Shown piece by piece: positions 9,090-17,397 of a DNA stretch of 64,000 bases. This stretch comes from Candidatus Poribacteria bacterium (GTDB lineage Bacteria > Poribacteria > WGA-4E > WGA-3G): contig JAJEIE010000033.1 of the NCBI GenBank assembly GCA_022827625.1, positions 310,001 to 374,000 of the forward strand, given 5' to 3'. The first letter of the stretch is position 1. Every line of letters begins with the position of its first letter. Position numbers and translations under genes: made by a program. The notes under the pieces were generated by a model, which was not told where the DNA came from, made no database searches, and saw only the letters and a list, made by a program, of their open reading frames with translations.

Positions 9090-9254
9090 ATGAACATCAC
9101 GCAATCCACCTTCCCCGCGTATCAACCTGACGCTGTGGGCGTGAACGCCGTGCGCCGGTTCTCTGGATATTCGTTGCTGCGACGTATTATTAACGCAGCG
9201 TTAACTACACGAACTGCAATAGTAATATACCCCCCCCCACTTAGTAAATCATAA
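9090..9254 (+). CDS. Small putative protein (54 aa)
   Basis: An ATG at 9090 is preceded by CGGAG at a 7-base spacing and lies about 110 bases after a plausible promoter. The product starts MNITQSTFPAYQP, is basic in the middle (AVRRFSGYSLLRRI) and ends soon after a run of nine C residues at 9230-9238. I recognise no domain. Loss of one C would extend the frame to a TAA at about 9431, next to the GTG start of the following gene. It may be a leader peptide, a real small protein or a chance frame. Confidence 0.35.
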   Translation: MNITQSTFPAYQPDAVGVNAVRRFSGYSLLRRIINAALTTRTAIVIYPPPLSKS

Positions 9255-9307
9255 GTATTTCACTTCACAAGATAGTATAGACTATAGGCACATTCTATCT
9301 CTGATAT

Positions 9308-9357
9308 GCCTGCGCGCGTTTCGTCTCGCACGAAACGTCTCCGCGCAGGCTATTTTT
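9308..9357 (+). terminator. Strong intrinsic terminator
   Basis: GCCTGCGCG (9308-9316) pairs with CGCGCAGGC (9342-9350), and GTTTCGT (9318-9324) pairs with ACGAAAC (9330-9336) around a CTCGC loop. TATTTTT follows. It lies between the small ORF and the GTG start at 9434, so it may end the short transcript or attenuate the downstream gene. Confidence 0.75.
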
Positions 9358-9433
9358 GTCACATTTTCCCCACCCACTTGTAGCAGCGGAGCCGCTGTGC
9401 TCGCGCATCCAAGCCCCAAAGGAGGCATCTAAA

Positions 9434-10708
9434 GTGAAAAATTTGTTTTCGATCCTGAGATTCCCTTTTTTAATGAGTATTGCCTTGCTTACTTTCGCGC
9501 AAACCAATGTCGCTTTGAGCGCGCCCCTCGTCGCGCAAATAACAACTGATGAGACTGAAATTGAAATTAACGAGACTCTAACCCTAACACTGTCAGACGC
9601 TAATGGTGAAACGGATCTCGCCTATGACTGGGCTGCTTACATAAAAGGCAGCTGGCGAGCCAATCAAGGCGGCACATTGAGTAGTAGTAATACAGCATCA
9701 ACGACTTGGACGCCGCCAGCAGGTCAGACTGGTGTTTATGTGATTACAGGCTCGATTCGCGATGCGGGCACGCGCGCTGGAGCTGGTAGGCAAAACCAAG
9801 ATTCGATAGAAATTACTGTGACCCAGGTATTCGCTTCTACCGCCTACGCGGCAACTATTATATCAGATCCAGGTGATGATAAAACTTATGGGCTTGGTGA
9901 TACAATTACTGTTGCTATTAAAAATACAGCGGGAATTTTTACCCCCCTTACCGTTACCGGAACACCACAGATTACAATAAAGATGGATCCGAAATATGGT
10001 GAGAAGATAGCCAGTTATACAAATAGTAGCCCTAGCAATGAGTTGCATTTTAACTATACTATTATCGAACCTAATTTTTCTCCAAAGGGTATTGCTATTA
10101 TTGCAAACTCACTTAATGGGGGAACGATTACTTTTGTGTCTGGTGGAGGTTCTTTCGTCCGTACTCTTCTAGGCGTAAACCACGACCCTAACCACAAAGT
10201 GGATTGGCGTATACCATCAGATCCAGATTTGGCTCCAACTGTCCAATCTGTTAATATTACGTCTGATGCAGGTACTGATAAGACGTATGGATTAGGTGAT
10301 AAGATAGTCATTGCCGTTGAATTCGACCAGAAAGTTATCACTACAGCACTTCCGTCAAGTTGGTCGGCGGCATTCATAGACATAGATTTTGATTTACAGG
10401 AAATATGGGGCAGGAAAACCTTTCAGTCTGTTAGGGGAAGTGGCACAACAACCCTTGAATTTGAATGGGTTGTCCGACGGCCTAATTTTTCATCAAAAGG
10501 CGTTGCGATTCTGGCAAATACGCTGCGACTCAGAAACGGTGGCTGCCACATCAGAAACGAATTTGGTGTTGATGCTATATTAACGAATCCTGCAGTTGGC
10601 CCTGACACAAATCATAAGGTTAATTGGCAGATACCTGGTGGGGCTGCGGCGGCACCACCTAAGCCTAAGGGTAAGCTCACAACGAAATGGGCGACGCTGA
10701 AGAAATGA
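9434..10708 (+). CDS. Secreted Ig-like repeat protein with the KLTTKW C-terminal tail
   Basis: About 424 residues. The GTG at 9434 is chosen because AAAGGAGG lies 8-9 bases before it. A signal peptide (KNLFSILRFPFLMSIALLTF, cleavage near ALSA) is followed by an Ig-like region (DETEIEINETLTLTLSDANG) and two related domains of about 115 residues that start TIISDPGDDKTYGLGDTI and NITSDAGTDKTYGLGDKI. Both domains contain PNFS(P/S)KG(I/V)AI and end NHKV(D/N)WQIP or similar. The last residues, GKLTTKWATLKK, resemble the tails of the secreted proteins ending at 17351 and 28237. Probably a cell-surface or exported protein. Function unknown. Confidence 0.75.
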   Translation: MKNLFSILRFPFLMSIALLTFAQTNVALSAPLVAQITTDETEIEINETLTLTLSDANGETDLAYDWAAYIKGSWRANQGGTLSSSNTASTTWTPPAGQTGVYVITGSIRDAGTRAGAGRQNQDSIEITVTQVFASTAYAATIISDPGDDKTYGLGDTITVAIKNTAGIFTPLTVTGTPQITIKMDPKYGEKIASYTNSSPSNELHFNYTIIEPNFSPKGIAIIANSLNGGTITFVSGGGSFVRTLLGVNHDPNHKVDWRIPSDPDLAPTVQSVNITSDAGTDKTYGLGDKIVIAVEFDQKVITTALPSSWSAAFIDIDFDLQEIWGRKTFQSVRGSGTTTLEFEWVVRRPNFSSKGVAILANTLRLRNGGCHIRNEFGVDAILTNPAVGPDTNHKVNWQIPGGAAAAPPKPKGKLTTKWATLKK

Positions 10709-10740
10709 TAGGCAGACATACGTCAAAGATACGACCCCGG

Positions 10741-10794
10741 GGCGTGATGGTCAGTCGGTTTTCTACCGAAGGCTATCACGCCTCTTTTTTATTT
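10741..10794 (+). terminator. Intrinsic terminator after the secreted protein
   Basis: GGCGTGAT (10741-10748) pairs with ATCACGCC (10775-10782), with an inner CGGT/ACCG stem, followed by TCTTTTTTATTTT. Confidence 0.85.
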
Positions 10795-10826
10795 TATATT
10801 GACATAACTGGGCACAATTAATTTTT

Positions 10827-10943
10827 TATAGTGGATCTCATAATTAATTGCACACTGCCAAACAAAAGAACCCCCCTAACCCCCCTTATCAGGGGGGAAT
10901 TTGGGACCTCTACAATGTAAACTTATTTTTGGAATTCACTATA
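10827..10943. repeat. 117-bp palindromic element, copy E4
   Basis: Starts TATAGTGGATC and ends GAATTCACTATA, with inverted arms. Its core contains aaCCCCCCttatcaGGGGGGaa, a C/G-tract hairpin that also turns up inside the coding sequence near 38205-38245. It lies just beyond the 3' end of the two-gene cassette 10956-14544. Confidence 0.8.
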
Positions 10944-10955
10944 ATTTTTATTTAT

Positions 10956-13934
10956 TCAAGAGAGTAGCTCCTCCTTATTTTCAAAGTTTTTGTCATTGCT
11001 AATCGCAAGTTCCATAAATTCTAATTTATCAGCGCGGAGTAGGTTATTAAGGGCGCGTTTTGCATTCTCAGAAACGACAGGATTCCTACTGTTAAGTCCC
11101 GATCTTAGGATAGTTTTTGCTTTCTCTGTCTGAATGTAGATGTTTTTATTCCGAATATCATTGGTTAGCTTAAAGAAGCACTCAACTACCTCAGCGGTAT
11201 ATTTTGGAAGCATTTGACATAACTCGTTTAGATAAATTTCCCAATTTTCTACTTCGCAATCTTCTGATTTGCATACATCTATGACTTTGGAATATGACTT
11301 CAATCGCCATTTAGCTTCCAAACACTCAGCTTGCAACCAATAGGTAAAATATCGGAGTTCTATAGGTTCTTCTTGTTTAAGTCGCCAATTAAAAAATTTC
11401 TTTACTCTATCTTTCATACTTTGGTCTAAGTCTTTTCCAGTGCTCGACAAGCGATGTCCTATATTGTTGAACAAATTTGCCCAAACTTCTGGTTTTTCAT
11501 CAGTCTGTTGGTAAAATTGTCCAAGTAGGCTTTCTTGACCTTTAAGTGGGAACATCTCCCACAGATAATAGTTAAAAAGGCGTTCACCAAAGACATCGAT
11601 GGGTTGTTGTGCAATGAGATCATGGTTTTTGAAATCAGACAAATGTTGTAAGGCAAAATAGAAATCGTCTTTAAAAATTTCAAAGATTTGCTTAACTGCC
11701 CCATTGCAGAGCATAAAGCTACTAAATGCCGCGTACCATTCTTGACGTTTATTTTCTGCCTTTGGGAAAAAATCTGATTTATGTGCAATTGCCCATTTCT
11801 TATCGAAATCGTAAATCGAAAGATAATTCTTGCCCAAAATAGCATATTCAGGCGGTGTCAGCGGATAATCGGTTTCGGAGGAGAAACGCATGGCAAGGAG
11901 TGTTGTTACTTCAGGGACTTCACATTCAGGTTTATATCTGCGTAACCAGAAACCGAATCTGACCAGGTCCTCCAGGGCTCGGCTTCGTGTGTTATTGATG
12001 CCTTCGGTAAGCGGATCCTTGCGATATAATCCCCTTAGATTGTTCTCATCCAAGCTCCAATCATACTGTGTGCAAAGCATTTTCAGAATCTTTGCAAGTT
12101 GTTCGCGAACAGTAATGGGAACATTTGTGTCCTCTTCAAGACATACGCCGATAAAGTCGCCGACAGCTCGTCGTGCGTTGGTCCAGCTCTGATTCTCGCG
12201 GGATTCATCACCTTGTTTATAGTCTCTATTGTGTTCTCGGTCTGGATGTGAAAGAATCCATTCGCTGAATGTTAACCACTCGTTGAGTTGATCAAAGTTC
12301 TTTTCCTTTACATGTGCTTGCATTGCATAAATCATCACGCGTACATAAATGGGTCGCTCAATTCGATCACGGTTTGCCATCCAAAATTTTAATCTGACAG
12401 GATCGGGGATGATTGATTCTTTAAAAGCGGTCTGAAACGCGTTGGCAAGTGCTTCAATATTAATTTCTACACAATCTTCATTTTCAAAGAATTTATCTTC
12501 ATCATCCCAAGCATTTATGAAGTTGAGAAGATCATCATCTGTCAACTTTGCAAGGTCTTGATGTGAGTACGGACTACGTTTAGATACAGCAACCGATCGA
12601 ACCTCTGCTTTAGATGGGATATAATCCTTATCAAAAATCCTATGTGTGACCTCGGTTTCCAACTTTTGGAGGCGTGTTTTATATTTACCAAAGAGCACAG
12701 GTGCAAATGGTGCTAATTGTATCCGCTGACGCAAACGTTTGTATTCGAGAAAATATTCTTCAGTTTCTTCAGTATATTCCTGACCTAACCACTTCATTAA
12801 CCATGCCTGATAGTTTGCTTTTGATGGCCCAGCGAGAATAGTTTCAAAAATCCGTATGCGTTCCTTTTTCGTGAGAAATGTATCGCCGAAGTGTTCACAA
12901 GCGTGCTGTATCATTAGCCGAAATTCGTAAGAATATTTCCATTGGTTATAGTATTCAGGATTTAAAATCAGTTCCAGAATCCATGATTTAGTCCGTTGAT
13001 TCGGGTTTTGGGCATATAGGTGATGACGTAAGCGTTTGAAGATTTTCCATTGCTGTTTCCACAAAACGTTATCTAAACTCCCAATTTGCTTATGTTTTTT
13101 TTCAAAAACCTTCTCACATGCGAAGGTCAATGTATGAACAAGGGATTCCTCAGGGGTTTCGGAGTTCTCAATAGTTCCCTGGAGATGAGGACACCATGAT
13201 TCGGAAATATCGTCTTGTTTGTCAAGGTCTTGTTTATGTCTTCGTAAACTGATCATATTTGTTGTTGTATCGATCAAAATACAGGCAACTTTATAGGGAT
13301 CACTTTCCGTGAGAGGTAGGATACCTTTTACCATTATATCACGGTATTCCCCAGGGAACATGCGGGGTGAAGGTTCAAGTAAAGTATTACTGTCCATGGG
13401 ATTTTCTATACGGCGTTTCTGTTTACTCTCTGACTGCGGGTCGGGGGCAAACTTAACCAGTATTTTTGCGAGTTCCAATGCTGCAGATGTCTGATTCTCC
13501 TCTGCCCATTGTGCCAATATTTTCGCGAATTTATGTGTTTGGAGTTGGTGCTCCATACCAGCATACTCAAGTATTTTATTTTTTAGTTTCGCCGATTGTT
13601 TTCCCGTCAGCTGCAAGGCGATATCTAAAATACCGTCATAGACAACTGGGTTGTCAACTTTCGGCAGATTCACTACCAAATCGATAACTTCATTCGGTAA
13701 ATCGGTGCACACGTTTTTGAGGTACCGTATCTCTGGCCAATAAGGGAATCGAATCGTGCCGTCGTCAAACGGCAGACTTTTCGGAGGGTATTTAAAACAG
13801 CCACGTTTAGCAAGAGGTTTGAGCCACAATGGATTTTCCAAGCGCGAAAAAAAATATTTTCGAGCGGTTATCTTTCTTGCTGAGGTAAGTGCCTTATTTA
13901 CAAGTTCATCGGTTGGCTTCGTCCAAGATTTCAT
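10956..13934 (-). CDS. Large helical protein of unknown function (992 aa)
   Basis: A 992-residue soluble protein with no signal peptide or membrane segment and no Walker A, nuclease or protease motif that I can see. It is rich in charged and aromatic helices (for example QEWYAAFSSFMLCNGAVKQI and YFALQHLSDF), which suggests an alpha-solenoid. The C-terminal part vaguely recalls the helical sensor regions of large anti-phage proteins, but that is a weak impression. It overlaps the 3' end of the upstream gene by 29 bases, so the two are translationally coupled. Base composition looks more A+T-rich than the neighbours, and repeats flank the pair, suggesting acquisition by transfer. Confidence 0.7.
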   Translation of the reverse strand: MKSWTKPTDELVNKALTSARKITARKYFFSRLENPLWLKPLAKRGCFKYPPKSLPFDDGTIRFPYWPEIRYLKNVCTDLPNEVIDLVVNLPKVDNPVVYDGILDIALQLTGKQSAKLKNKILEYAGMEHQLQTHKFAKILAQWAEENQTSAALELAKILVKFAPDPQSESKQKRRIENPMDSNTLLEPSPRMFPGEYRDIMVKGILPLTESDPYKVACILIDTTTNMISLRRHKQDLDKQDDISESWCPHLQGTIENSETPEESLVHTLTFACEKVFEKKHKQIGSLDNVLWKQQWKIFKRLRHHLYAQNPNQRTKSWILELILNPEYYNQWKYSYEFRLMIQHACEHFGDTFLTKKERIRIFETILAGPSKANYQAWLMKWLGQEYTEETEEYFLEYKRLRQRIQLAPFAPVLFGKYKTRLQKLETEVTHRIFDKDYIPSKAEVRSVAVSKRSPYSHQDLAKLTDDDLLNFINAWDDEDKFFENEDCVEINIEALANAFQTAFKESIIPDPVRLKFWMANRDRIERPIYVRVMIYAMQAHVKEKNFDQLNEWLTFSEWILSHPDREHNRDYKQGDESRENQSWTNARRAVGDFIGVCLEEDTNVPITVREQLAKILKMLCTQYDWSLDENNLRGLYRKDPLTEGINNTRSRALEDLVRFGFWLRRYKPECEVPEVTTLLAMRFSSETDYPLTPPEYAILGKNYLSIYDFDKKWAIAHKSDFFPKAENKRQEWYAAFSSFMLCNGAVKQIFEIFKDDFYFALQHLSDFKNHDLIAQQPIDVFGERLFNYYLWEMFPLKGQESLLGQFYQQTDEKPEVWANLFNNIGHRLSSTGKDLDQSMKDRVKKFFNWRLKQEEPIELRYFTYWLQAECLEAKWRLKSYSKVIDVCKSEDCEVENWEIYLNELCQMLPKYTAEVVECFFKLTNDIRNKNIYIQTEKAKTILRSGLNSRNPVVSENAKRALNNLLRADKLEFMELAISNDKNFENKEELLS

Positions 13935-14544
13935 GGATACTCCTTAGCTGCTCAATTTCGCTGGCTGCAGCAGCGTATAAAAAACTATCAAGGTTTTGAA
14001 AATGCCTTTCCACTTCGTCATAAGTCTGTATAGAAAACTCATTCTCCCGTAAGTGTGCATGTCCGATAAACCACCTTCTGGCGCGTCGCCAGTCCTGAGA
14101 TAAGTCTTGAGGGATATTCTCTTTATCTGGATAATCCAAAAAAGTAGTAAAAAAAGAACTATCTATCTCTTCAGCCCTGAGGCGGCCTTCTCTGTGCTCA
14201 TCAATCAGTTTTTTTATCTGCTTACAGATTTCATTAGGAATCAAATGTCCGTTTTCATCGTTATCTTCCGTTGTCCTATACTCTTCCTCTCCCCATTCAT
14301 CTTTCCAATCGTCTTTGAAATCATCTACAAGTTGTTCATACTGAACCCGCTGCCGCGTGATCTCATTAACGGATGAAGCAAGTCCATTCATCATATCCCT
14401 CCCGGTGTGTGATACAAACGTAATGTAGCCCGATGATTTCCTGTTTAGGAGTTCCAAGGCCCCTTTGTACGCTTCGGCATACACCGGTAGTTCAAGATCG
14501 TCGTTTATCCAGTTAAAAACCGCTTGTTGTCTTTCCGTGAGCAT
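13906..14544 (-). CDS. Unknown acidic protein (212 aa), first gene of the cassette
   Basis: A 212-residue protein beginning MLTERQQAVFNWIND, with a conserved-looking stretch GYITFVSHTGRDMMNGLASS and a very acidic central region (DDFKDDWKDEWGEEEY). It is mostly helical and has no membrane segment. It is encoded just upstream of the 992-residue gene and overlaps it by 29 bases. I do not recognise the family. Pairing of a short charged protein with a very large helical one is common in bacterial conflict systems, which makes a defence role possible but unproven. Confidence 0.7.
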   Translation of the reverse strand: MLTERQQAVFNWINDDLELPVYAEAYKGALELLNRKSSGYITFVSHTGRDMMNGLASSVNEITRQRVQYEQLVDDFKDDWKDEWGEEEYRTTEDNDENGHLIPNEICKQIKKLIDEHREGRLRAEEIDSSFFTTFLDYPDKENIPQDLSQDWRRARRWFIGHAHLRENEFSIQTYDEVERHFQNLDSFLYAAAASEIEQLRSIHEILDEANR

Positions 14545-14699
14545 TCCGTTAGGGGAGTCCTCCTCGTTCTAACCTTTACTACATGTTTTCAGTTGGCTGT
14601 CCTATCCGATTCTAAGCTTAACCCACACGAGGTAAAAAGTCAAATTAGATGAAGTTTTTTCACGCATATCACTTACGCTAAGTTTACCATGGGTCAACT

Positions 14700-14766
14700 G
14701 TAAAGTCAAGTGAAATGTTTATTGTAAAGTCAAGTGAAATGTTTATGGTGGATTTTAGAATTACTT
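14700..14766. repeat. Tandem 22-bp repeat and half copy of the 117-bp element arm
   Basis: GTAAAGTCAAGTGAAATGTT plus TA occurs at 14700-14721 and again at 14724-14745. It runs into TTATGGTGGATTTTAGAATTAC, which resembles the left arm of the element at 406. No right arm follows. The gap 14545-14946 otherwise holds a short GGGAATCGGAGTTCCC palindrome (about 14782) and the promoter at 14832. Confidence 0.65.
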
Positions 14767-14831
14767 TGATCTTGTGCTGTCGGGAATCGGAGTTCCCTCC
14801 TACAGGAGGATTTTGAATAAAAAATAAAACA

Positions 14832-14860
14832 TTGACAATATAACGCACTTATGATATAAT
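14832..14860 (+). promoter_or_regulatory. Consensus sigma70 promoter of the MoeB/ThiF-like gene
   Basis: TTGACA (14832-14837), exactly 17 bp, TATAAT (14855-14860). Both hexamers are perfect. Transcription would start near 14867, giving a leader of about 80 bases before the ATG at 14947. Confidence 0.85.
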
Positions 14861-14946
14861 TTTGCAAACGCAAAAGACTCAAATCCATGGAACGAGAATA
14901 TGAAAACCTTGACTTTCATATTCCTTCTCCGCAGGAGAAAAATTTT

Positions 14947-16134
14947 ATGAAATCCTACAGGCAAATCGTTGAGGAAGCCAAAACAGAAATACCAGAAGTA
15001 ACAGTTGATGAAGTAAAAGCCGAACAGGAGCAAGACAGCGATTTCGTCCTGCTGGACGTTCGTGATGAAGACGAATATCGTGCCGGTTATATCCCGAATG
15101 CTGTCCATGTCACACGCGGGATGCTCGAATTCTCCGTTGAAAATTATATTCCCGACCGGGACCAAAAGGTCGTTGTGTATTGTGCTGCAGGACTCCGTTC
15201 CCTCCTCGCTGCCAAATCGCTCCGCGAAATGGGATACACGGATACCGTCTCTCTCGCAGGCGGCTATCGGGATTGGATGGCGGCGGGTTACCCGACTGCC
15301 CAAGACAAACCGATGACGCACGAGCAACTCGATCGCTACAGTCGTCACTTTATGCTCACTGAGGTCGGAGAACAAGGACAAGCAAAACTCCTTGATGCCA
15401 AGGTACTGATGGTTGGTGCGGGTGGTTTGGGTTCACCGGCGGGTGTGTATCTCGGTGCTGCCGGTATCGGTCACCTCGGTATCATCGATTCCGATGTTGT
15501 AGAACTCAGTAACCTTCAACGTCAGATACTTCATCGTACAGAATCAGTCGGCACACCGAAGGTGCAATCAGCGACAACAACGATTAAGTCGTTGAATCCG
15601 GACATTGACATTACACCGTATAACCTCCGTCTGACTGCTGACAACGTTGAAGAAATCTTCTCGGAATACGATCTGATTGTGGATGGCTGCGATAACTTCG
15701 CCACCCGCTACCTTGTGAATGATGCGGCTGTACTGCTGAACAAACCGATCGTTCACGGGAGTATCTTCCAATTTGAAGGACAGGTCTCGCTCTTTAAACC
15801 ACACGAAGGTCCTTGCTACCGATGCATGTACCCGACACCACCACCACCGGGCATGGTGCCGAGCTGAAGTGAGGCTGGAGTCCTGGGCGTGCTCCCAGGC
15901 GTAATTGGCGTCATGATGGCAACCGAAGCGATTAAATACATCCTCGGTATCGGTGAACCCCTCATCGGCAGGCTCGTGCTCTATGATGCGTTGGGTATGA
16001 CGTACCGCGAGATGAAAATCAACCGAGATGAGAATTGCCCGCTTTGCAGTGATAACCCAGTCATTACAGAACTGATTGACGATTACGATGCGGCTGCAGA
16101 GAATCCGGAAACCTTCGCACCTGCGGCTGACTAA
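14947..16134 (+). CDS. moeB: Rhodanese-MoeB/ThiF fusion, probable selenoprotein (TGA = Sec307)
   Basis: 395 residues if the TGA at 15865-15867 is read as selenocysteine. Residues 18-118 are a rhodanese domain with Cys79 in VVYCAAGLRS. Residues 125-395 are an E1-like adenylyltransferase with the ATP loop VGAGGLG (156-162) and two zinc pairs, C290/C293 (CYRC) and C364/C367 (CPLC). Between them the frame reads PGMVPS-TGA-SEAGVLGVLPG; homologues have the catalytic Cys exactly there (Cys184 of E. coli ThiF, Cys239 of MOCS3). Such enzymes adenylate and sulfurate ThiS/MoaD/Urm1-type carriers. The second half is fully conserved and holds the second zinc pair, so a broken gene is unlikely. The ATG at 14947 has AGGAGA 8 bases upstream; an ATG at 14887 lacks an RBS. 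The rhodanese is N-terminal, the reverse of MOCS3/MoeZ. Confidence 0.85.
15868..15900 (+). promoter_or_regulatory. Bacterial SECIS-like hairpin just after the TGA codon
   Basis: CCTGGG (15882-15887) and CCCAGG (15894-15899) form a perfect 6-bp stem with the loop CGTGCT. The stem begins 14 bases after the TGA and the loop 20 bases after. The loop has G then U at positions 2-3, as in the GU of the E. coli fdhF SECIS loop, and a U at 15881 can bulge next to a G15880-C15900 pair. This fits what SelB recognises, but the stem is short and lies in a conserved coding segment. Confidence 0.6.
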
Positions 16135-16168
16135 CATTAGACCGAGACAACTACGAGGAGAAACGACT

Positions 16169-16411
16169 ATGCTACCTTGTCCTGATTGTAACAATCCGCT
16201 AACCCAGTTTCCGATTGAAAACGACGATGTAGATTTGGTGAGTTGTGATGGGTGCTATGGTGCGTGGCTCGTTCATCCGGGTGATGACCTTGAGCGTGTA
16301 GACAACGTCACTTTTGATGAACTCGTTGAGGCTTACGGCACTGAATACCCGATTGATGTCGATCCGAGCACAGTGGAACTGCCTGAACCCGTCGAAGACG
16401 CTTTGATGTGA
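16169..16411 (+). CDS. Small zinc-ribbon protein (zf-TFIIB-like)
   Basis: An 80-residue acidic protein. It opens MLPCPDCNNPL and has a second pair in LVSCDGCYGAWL, giving a CxxC...CxxC zinc ribbon of the transcription-factor zinc-finger (zf-TFIIB) type found in small bacterial proteins. The rest is acidic (VDPSTVELPEPVEDALM). The start at 16169 has GAGGAG 8 bases upstream. It lies 34 bases after the MoeB-like gene on the same strand and is probably cotranscribed. Its function is unknown; metal handling or a link to the sulfur-transfer step is possible. Confidence 0.7.
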   Translation: MLPCPDCNNPLTQFPIENDDVDLVSCDGCYGAWLVHPGDDLERVDNVTFDELVEAYGTEYPIDVDPSTVELPEPVEDALM

Positions 16412-16437
16412 ATCCAAAAGCACAGTGACAACGTAAA

Positions 16438-16554
16438 TATAGTGAAGTCTAAAAATATCTGGGCACCCTTTCGCAGAACGTGCGATGAATCGCACTACTA
16501 CGAACCCTTGTTTCCTAAGAAGCAGGTGTCTACTTAATTGTAAGCTTTACTATA
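16438..16554. repeat. 117-bp palindromic element, copy E3
   Basis: Starts TATAGTGAAGTC and ends GCTTTACTATA. It is very similar to the element at 8717 over its whole length. Confidence 0.85.
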
Positions 16555-16646
16555 GTTTAAATCAGAGATTGCGTTAGAAAAAAAGTAGCATTTTTCTTTT
16601 CAGTGTGCTACAATAACTTTAATCCATTTTTTTAAGGAGGTTGTTG

Positions 16647-17351
16647 ATGCGAACGCTCATTCTATTAACAATTTTTAGTCTTATCGCGCTTCCTGCATTT
16701 GCACAAAAATACATCAGTTGGGAAGCAGAAAACTTTAGCGATTCAAACGGTGCGAAATTTGAGGTCTTCACAGTCCCAACCGACCACCCAGGGAACGCTG
16801 CTGAGGGTGTAGATGATTACACCGTCACAGAAGCATCTGGTGGTGCCTACATCGGTTCACATAACGGTGCTACTAATGACGGTGGCGATTGGGTGAAATA
16901 TGAATTCTCGGTCGACGCAGACGATTGGCATTTCTGGGGTCGCGTCATCGCTCCATCAGTGGGTGATAATTCCTGCTACTGGGTATTCGATGCCGCTGAC
17001 GGTGATGTTGCCTCTACCAATGATGCCACTATGAACATCTGGGATTTCTTTGAATTACCAGATCTCCGGGTTAACTATACAACCGATTGGGTCTGGTTCC
17101 GATTGAATACGCGCGATGGTCCCTTTGAAGGCACCGAGCTTGTTCAGCACGGCGACGATCCAGTGCCTGTAACGTTGGATGCTGGAGAGCATACGCTCCA
17201 CATCGCGCATCGTGAGGATGGCACCTATATCGATCAAATTTTCGCGACAACAGATATCGAGTTTGATCCTAACGAAACCGATCCACAGACCGCTGTTGAA
17301 GCGCAAGATAAACTCACGACGACTTGGGGTTCGCTTAAAGGCGGATTCTAA
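16647..17351 (+). CDS. Secreted carbohydrate-binding-like protein with the KLTTTW tail
   Basis: 234 residues from the ATG at 16647, which has AAGGAGG six bases upstream. A signal peptide (RTLILLTIFSLIALPAFA) precedes a beta-sandwich region starting WEAENFSDSNG, typical of CBM6/CBM35-like modules whose first strand holds a ligand-contacting Glu in WEAEN. GGDWVKYEFSV and the terminal GEHTLHIAHREDGTYIDQI segment (HTLxI...DGxxIDxI) support this. The mature protein ends DKLTTTWGSLKGGF, the tail shared with the proteins ending at 10708 and 28237. It probably binds glycans at the cell surface or outside. A terminator follows at 17367. Confidence 0.8.
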   Translation: MRTLILLTIFSLIALPAFAQKYISWEAENFSDSNGAKFEVFTVPTDHPGNAAEGVDDYTVTEASGGAYIGSHNGATNDGGDWVKYEFSVDADDWHFWGRVIAPSVGDNSCYWVFDAADGDVASTNDATMNIWDFFELPDLRVNYTTDWVWFRLNTRDGPFEGTELVQHGDDPVPVTLDAGEHTLHIAHREDGTYIDQIFATTDIEFDPNETDPQTAVEAQDKLTTTWGSLKGGF

Positions 17352-17366
17352 ATCGAACAGACACTT

Positions 17367-17397
17367 AAAGGCATCCACTCGCTGGGTGCCTTTATTT
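17367..17397 (+). terminator. Intrinsic terminator
   Basis: GGCATCC (17370-17376) pairs with GGGTGCC (17384-17390), one G-U pair, extended by AAA/TTT, then TTTATTTG. It ends the 16647 gene and overlaps the farthest possible start of the next gene. Confidence 0.8.

Noticed and set aside
14700-14745. Tandem 22-bp repeat considered as an attachment site for the two-gene cassette
   Set aside because: No matching copy was seen at the other end of the cassette and no integrase or tRNA is nearby.
14800-15381. Minus-strand frame of 193 codons opposite the rhodanese domain
   Set aside because: Antisense to a conserved domain and covers the consensus promoter; no RBS.
14947-15867. Reading the MoeB/ThiF-like gene as a truncated protein or pseudogene
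   Set aside because: The frame continues intact with conserved residues and a second zinc pair after the TGA, and the TGA replaces the catalytic Cys. No frameshift is needed.
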